A stretch of 39,226 nt of DNA from Pseudomonadota bacterium (GTDB taxonomy: Bacteria > Pseudomonadota > Gammaproteobacteria > Burkholderiales > Rhodocyclaceae), in NCBI GenBank assembly GCA_963205435.1, contig CAUJIV010000023.1:1-39226 (forward strand). The letters run 5' to 3'. How positions within the stretch are numbered: the first letter of the stretch is position 1; the number at the start of each line of letters is the position of its first letter. Positions 35,065-39,226 of the stretch are shown piece by piece. Below the pieces are notes generated by a model, which saw nothing but the letters and a program-made list of their open reading frames with translations, was not told the origin of the DNA and ran no database searches. The position numbers and the translations under genes were made by a program.

Positions 35065-38000
35065 TCAGGGCCGCTGAGCCGCGGCCGCCGGCGCCTTGGC
35101 GGCGAACAGCCGCGTCAGGCGGTCGAGATAGACGTACACCACCGGCGTCAGGTACAGCGTCAGGAACTGCGAGAGCATCAGGCCGCCGACGACAGCGAGG
35201 CCGAGCGGGCGGCGCACCTCGGCGCCGGCGCCCCAGCCGATGGCGATCGGCAGGGTGCCGGCCAGCGCCGCCATGGTGGTCATCATGATCGGGCGGAAGC
35301 GGATCAGGCAGGCCTCGAAGATCGCTTCCTCCGGCGCCGCCTCCTCCCGGCGCTGCCGCTCCAGCGCGAAATCGATCATCATGATGGCGTTCTTCTTGAC
35401 GATGCCGACCAGCATGATGATGCCGACGAAGGCATACAGGCTGAGGTCGATGCCGAACAGCAGCAGGGTCAGCAGCGCGCCGAGGCCGGCGGCCGGCAGC
35501 CCGGAGAGGATCGTCAGCGGGTGCACGAAGCTCTCGTAGAGGATGCCGAGCACGATGTACACCACCAGTATCGCCACCAGCAGTAGCATGCCGAGGCCTT
35601 TCTGCGAGGCCTCGAAGGCCTGCGCCGTGCCCTGCAGGCTGCTGGTGAGCGAGCTCGGCATGCCGGCTTCCCGCTCCATCCGGCGGATGCGGGCCACCGC
35701 GTCGCCGAGTGAGACGCCCGGCAGCAGGTTGAAGGACAGCGTGACCGCGGGCAGCTGGCCCTGGTGGTTCACCGTCAGCGCCTGGGTCGAGCGGCTGACC
35801 CGCGCCACGGTGTCCACCGGCACCAGCCTGCCGGAGGAGGAGCGCACGTAGATCTTCGACAGGGTGGCCGGGTCGGCCTGGAATTCCGGCGCCACCTCGA
35901 GGATGACCTGGTACTGGTTGGTCGAGGCGTAGATGGTCGACACCTGGCGCGCGCTGAAGGCGCTCTGCAGGGCATCCTCGACCTGGCCGAAGGTGAGGCC
36001 CAGCGGCGCCAGCTTCTCCCGGTCGACGTCGAGCGCGATCACAGGGCTCTGGTTCTTCAGGTTGCTGTTGACGTCGACCAGCCCCGGCAGGCGGCGCAGC
36101 TTTTCCAGCAGGATGTCGTTCCAGCGGTAGAGCTGGTCGAGGTCGGCGTCCTGCAGCGTGTACTGGTACTGGCCGCCGGTGACCATGCCGCCGATGCGGA
36201 TTGGCGGTGGATTCTGCATGAAGACGCGGATGCCCGGCACCGCCGCCAGCTTCGGCCGCAGCCGGGCGATGATCTCCTCCGGCCGGTCGGCGCGCTCGCT
36301 GTTGGGCTTCAGGTTGATCACCAGGGTGCCGCTGTTGGTGGTCGGCCGCGGCCCGGTGGCGCCGACGAACGAGGCGATGGTGCCGACGGCCGGGTCCTGG
36401 CGGACGATTTCCGCGAGCGCGCGCTGGCGCTGCACCATGGCGGCGAAGGAGACGTCCTGCGGCCCTTCCGTCGAGGCGACGATCTGGCCGGTGTCGCCGC
36501 TCGGCAGGAAATCCTTCGGCACGGCGATGAAGGCCGCCAGCGTTGCCGCCAGCGTCAGCGCGAACGAGGCCATGATCCAGCGCGGATGCGCCATGGCGAG
36601 GGCGAGCGTCGCCTTGTAGCCGCCCTGCAGGGCGTCGAAGAAGCGCTCGAAGGCGAGGAACAGGCGGCCGTGACTCCGCGCCGCCGCCGGCCGCAGGTAG
36701 CGGCTGCACAGCATCGGCGTCAGCGTCAGCGAGACGAAACCGGAGACCAGGATCGCCGCGCAGATGGTCACCGCGAACTCGTGCAGCAGGCGGCCGACGA
36801 TGCCGCTCATGAACATCACCGGGATGAAGACGGCCATCAGCGACAGGGTCATCGAGATGATGGTGAAGCCGATCTCGCGGGCGCCGCGGACCGCCGCCTG
36901 GCGGGGCGGCTCGCCGGCCTCGACGTGGCGCACGATGTTCTCCAGCATGACGATGGCGTCGTCCACGACGAAGCCGACCGACAGCGTGAGCGCCAGCAGC
37001 GACAGGTTGTCGAGGCTGTAGCCGAGCGCATACATGGCGGCGAAGGTGCCGATGACCGAAATCGGCAGCGCCAGGGCCGGGATGACGGTGGCCGACAGGT
37101 TGCGCAGGAACAGCAGGATCACCAGGATCACCAGGCAGCCGGCGAGGACGAGGGTGAACTGCACGTCGTCGATGGCGTGGCGGATCGAGACGCTGCGGTC
37201 GTAATGCACCTCCAGCTCGACCGAGGCCGGCAGGCCGGCGCGGAAGGCCGGCAGCACGCGCTTGATGGCGTCAACCGTCGCGATGGTGTTGGCCCCCGGC
37301 TGGCGCATCACCGCCAGCATGACGGTGCGCCGGTCGTTGAACCAGGCGGCGACGCGGCTGTTCTCGACGCTGTCGATGACGCGCGCCACCTCGCCCAGCC
37401 GCACCGGCGCGCCGTTGCGCCAGGCCACCGTCAGCTGCCGGTAGCCCTCGGCGTCGAGCAGCTGGCCGTTGGCCTGCAGGGCGAAGCTCTGTCGCGCGCC
37501 GTCGAAGATGCCGAGCGGCTGGTTGACGTTGCCGGCGCGGATGGCCTGCTGCACCTCGTCGATGCCGATGCCGCGCGAGGCGAGCCGGGCCGGATCAACC
37601 TGCGCCCGCACCGCGTACTTCTGCGAGCCGAACACCAGCACCTGGGCGACGCCGGGCAGGGTGGACAGGCGCTGGGCGAGCTGGGTCTCGGCGTAGTCGT
37701 TGACCACCCAGGTGGGCAGGGTGGTCGAGTACATGGCGACGTAGAAGATGGCGAAGTCGGCCGGGTTCACCTTGCGGAAGGAGGGCGGCGTCGGCATGTC
37801 GGCGGGCAGCTTGCGCTGGGCGGCGGCGATGGCCGACTGGACGTCCTGGGCGGCGGCATCGATGTCGCGATCGAGGGCGAACTGCAGGGTGATGGTGCTG
37901 CTGCCCTGGGCGCTGGTCGACGTCATCGAATCGAGGCCGGAGATGGTCGAGAACTGGCCCTCGAGCGGTGTCGCCACCGCGGCCGCCATCGTCTCGGGAG

Positions 38001-38163
38001 AGGCGCCCGGCAGCTGCGCGCTGACGGCGATGGTCGGGAAATCCACGTTGGGCAGCTCGGACACCGGCAGCGCGCGGTAGGCGATGATGCCGAAAATGAG
38101 GAACGCCGCCATCAGCAGCGTGGTCATCACCGGCCGGCGGATGCACAGCTCGGGCAGGGTCAT
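35065..38163 (-). CDS. RND multidrug efflux transporter permease (HAE1/MdtC-like)
   Basis: 1032 residues, the normal size of the family. It starts MTLPELCIRRPVMTTLLMAA with the first membrane helix, has twelve helices and two large periplasmic loops. The proton-relay pair Asp401-Asp402 (SVGFVVDDAIVMLENIVRHV) and the Lys in helix 10 (LVGIVKKNAIMMID, about 923) are intact. It pumps drugs or other hydrophobic compounds from the inner membrane toward an outer-membrane channel. The adaptor gene is 7 bp upstream; no outer-membrane factor gene is seen in the window. Confidence 0.95.
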   Translation of the reverse strand: MTLPELCIRRPVMTTLLMAAFLIFGIIAYRALPVSELPNVDFPTIAVSAQLPGASPETMAAAVATPLEGQFSTISGLDSMTSTSAQGSSTITLQFALDRDIDAAAQDVQSAIAAAQRKLPADMPTPPSFRKVNPADFAIFYVAMYSTTLPTWVVNDYAETQLAQRLSTLPGVAQVLVFGSQKYAVRAQVDPARLASRGIGIDEVQQAIRAGNVNQPLGIFDGARQSFALQANGQLLDAEGYRQLTVAWRNGAPVRLGEVARVIDSVENSRVAAWFNDRRTVMLAVMRQPGANTIATVDAIKRVLPAFRAGLPASVELEVHYDRSVSIRHAIDDVQFTLVLAGCLVILVILLFLRNLSATVIPALALPISVIGTFAAMYALGYSLDNLSLLALTLSVGFVVDDAIVMLENIVRHVEAGEPPRQAAVRGAREIGFTIISMTLSLMAVFIPVMFMSGIVGRLLHEFAVTICAAILVSGFVSLTLTPMLCSRYLRPAAARSHGRLFLAFERFFDALQGGYKATLALAMAHPRWIMASFALTLAATLAAFIAVPKDFLPSGDTGQIVASTEGPQDVSFAAMVQRQRALAEIVRQDPAVGTIASFVGATGPRPTTNSGTLVINLKPNSERADRPEEIIARLRPKLAAVPGIRVFMQNPPPIRIGGMVTGGQYQYTLQDADLDQLYRWNDILLEKLRRLPGLVDVNSNLKNQSPVIALDVDREKLAPLGLTFGQVEDALQSAFSARQVSTIYASTNQYQVILEVAPEFQADPATLSKIYVRSSSGRLVPVDTVARVSRSTQALTVNHQGQLPAVTLSFNLLPGVSLGDAVARIRRMEREAGMPSSLTSSLQGTAQAFEASQKGLGMLLLVAILVVYIVLGILYESFVHPLTILSGLPAAGLGALLTLLLFGIDLSLYAFVGIIMLVGIVKKNAIMMIDFALERQRREEAAPEEAIFEACLIRFRPIMMTTMAALAGTLPIAIGWGAGAEVRRPLGLAVVGGLMLSQFLTLYLTPVVYVYLDRLTRLFAAKAPAAAAQRP

Positions 38164-38170
38164 GGCCCGG

Positions 38171-39226
38171 CTATTCCTGCTTCGGCGCGGCGCCGGCGGC
38201 CCTGACGCGGGCGCCCGGGGTCAGGCGCAGCTGTCCCTCGGTAACCACCGTCTCGCTGCCGTCGAGGCCCTCGGCGACGACCGCCGTGCCTTCCTGGACG
38301 GCGGCGAGGCGGATCTTGCGCGGCTCGGCAGCGTCCTGCCGGACGACGAAGACGAAGGGGCCCTCGCTGCCCTGCTGCACGGCCTCGGCAGGGATGACGA
38401 CGGCGCCGCGCATCGTCTCGAGCTGCAGGCTGACGTTGACGAACTGCCCCGGCGCCAGCTTCTCGTCCTCGTTCGGCAGCTCCGCCTTCAGGCGGATCGT
38501 GCCGCTCGCCGGGTCGACGCCGTTGTCGATGAAGCGCACCACGCCGGCGAACGTCTCGGCGGCGCTGCCTGGCACGCTGACTGTCGCCCGCATGGCGCGC
38601 TCGCCGCCGCGCAGGGCCGCCTGCAGCGCGGGCAGGTATTTTTCCGGCACGGCGAAGCCGACATACAGCGGGCGCACGCGGTTGAGGGTGACGAGGGGAG
38701 TCGTGCTGGCCTTGACGGCGGCGCCGGGGGAAACCTGCCGGGCGCCGACGATGCCGTCGAAGGGCGCGCGGATCGTCGTGTAGGACAGCTGCAGGCGCGC
38801 CTGGTCGGCGGCCGCCGCGTCGGCGCGCGCCGTCGCTTCGGCGGCCGCCAGCGCCGTGCGCATGTTGCCGACCATCTCGTCGGAGACGAAGCCCTTTGCC
38901 TTGAGAGCGACGTGGCGCTCGAGGTCGGCGCGCGCCTTGGCCAGCTGCGCCTGGCTCTTCGCCTGGTTTGCCTGCATCTGCTCGTAGCGCGCCTGGTAGT
39001 CGGCCGGGTCGAGCCGGATCAGCAGTTCGCCGCGACTCACGTGTTGGCCTTCGGTGAAGGCCACCGACTGCACCTGGCCGTCGATGCGCGGCTGCAGGGT
39101 GACCGCGTCATAGGCCTCGGTGCGGCCGATCACGCCGAGGAGCAGCGGCACGTCGCGCACGGCGGCCCTGGCCAGGCTGACCGGCACCGCCGCCGGCCCG
39201 CCCCGCGCCGGCGCGGCCGGCGGCCT
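38171..39226 (-). CDS. RND efflux periplasmic adaptor subunit (MdtA-like), 5' end outside window
   Basis: The frame is open from the right edge and 351 residues are visible; signal peptide and start are missing. Visible order: barrel-sandwich hybrid half (IDGQVQSVAFTEGQHVSRGE), a long coiled coil (about QMQANQAKSQAQLAKARADL to ADQARLQ), the second lipoyl half (IRAPFDGIVGARQVSPG), beta-barrel and membrane-proximal domains (GTIRLKAELPNEDEKLAPGQF). A low-complexity Pro/Ala/Gly stretch lies at the visible N-terminus. It links the permease to the outer-membrane channel. Confidence 0.93.
   Translation of the reverse strand, partial: RPPAAPARGGPAAVPVSLARAAVRDVPLLLGVIGRTEAYDAVTLQPRIDGQVQSVAFTEGQHVSRGELLIRLDPADYQARYEQMQANQAKSQAQLAKARADLERHVALKAKGFVSDEMVGNMRTALAAAEATARADAAAADQARLQLSYTTIRAPFDGIVGARQVSPGAAVKASTTPLVTLNRVRPLYVGFAVPEKYLPALQAALRGGERAMRATVSVPGSAAETFAGVVRFIDNGVDPASGTIRLKAELPNEDEKLAPGQFVNVSLQLETMRGAVVIPAEAVQQGSEGPFVFVVRQDAAEPRKIRLAAVQEGTAVVAEGLDGSETVVTEGQLRLTPGARVRAAGAAPKQE

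Overview
The window is a G+C-rich bacterial chromosome segment. Its gene order is typical of Betaproteobacteria: yebC-ruvC-ruvA-ruvB-ybgC-tolQRAB-pal-cpoB-queE-queC, metK-ahcY-metF with an SAH riboswitch in front of ahcY, a pair of lipid A acyltransferase genes divergent from metK, DUF484-xerC, and hslVU. A Rhodocyclales-like organism is my best guess, but that is inference from gene order and composition. Almost all of the sequence is coding, with short gaps and many 4-bp ATGA overlaps. No stretch over 300 bases lacks a gene.

Left part (1-6515): reading leftward, a protein kinase, a PP2C phosphatase and rph (RNase PH) are followed after only 22 bp by a type I restriction-modification pair (hsdM, hsdS) and the start of a Bro-N-type gene cut by the window edge. 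This end looks like accessory DNA placed behind rph. yicC runs rightward and shares a bidirectional terminator with a convergent tRNA-Lys(UUU) gene that has near-ideal promoter hexamers.

Middle part (6574-20972): a YeeE/YedE permease lies downstream of a roughly 10.7-kb leftward block joining Holliday-junction processing (ruvCAB), YebC, an AI-2E-family membrane protein, the Tol-Pal envelope system, CpoB and queuosine-precursor synthesis (queE, queC). Three 120-bp tandem repeats sit in frame between the queE start codon and the QueE core. A HerA-like ATPase and an EamA permease run rightward from yebC.

Methyl-cycle part (21034-25605): metK, ahcY and metF carry two different RNA switches, a SAM-II-like element with a Shine-Dalgarno-sequestering hairpin before metK and an SAH riboswitch before ahcY. 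A PIN-domain toxin-antitoxin pair is wedged between ahcY and metF. Its promoter uses the ahcY stop codon as part of the -35 hexamer, a twin-palindrome operator covers its -10, and the toxin stop codon overlaps the metF start.

Right part (25624-39226): two lipid A acyltransferases, a CoA-binding protein, a DUF484 protein, XerC, a DUF364 protein, a duplicated STAS-domain protein, HslV/HslU, an AEC-family permease and a PCu(A)C copper chaperone run rightward. An RND efflux permease and its periplasmic adaptor run leftward off the edge.

The most noteworthy items are the in-frame repeat array in queE, the metK leader with competing helices, and the toxin-antitoxin insertion that appears to have captured metF expression. 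I saw no CRISPR array, insertion sequence or prophage structural gene.
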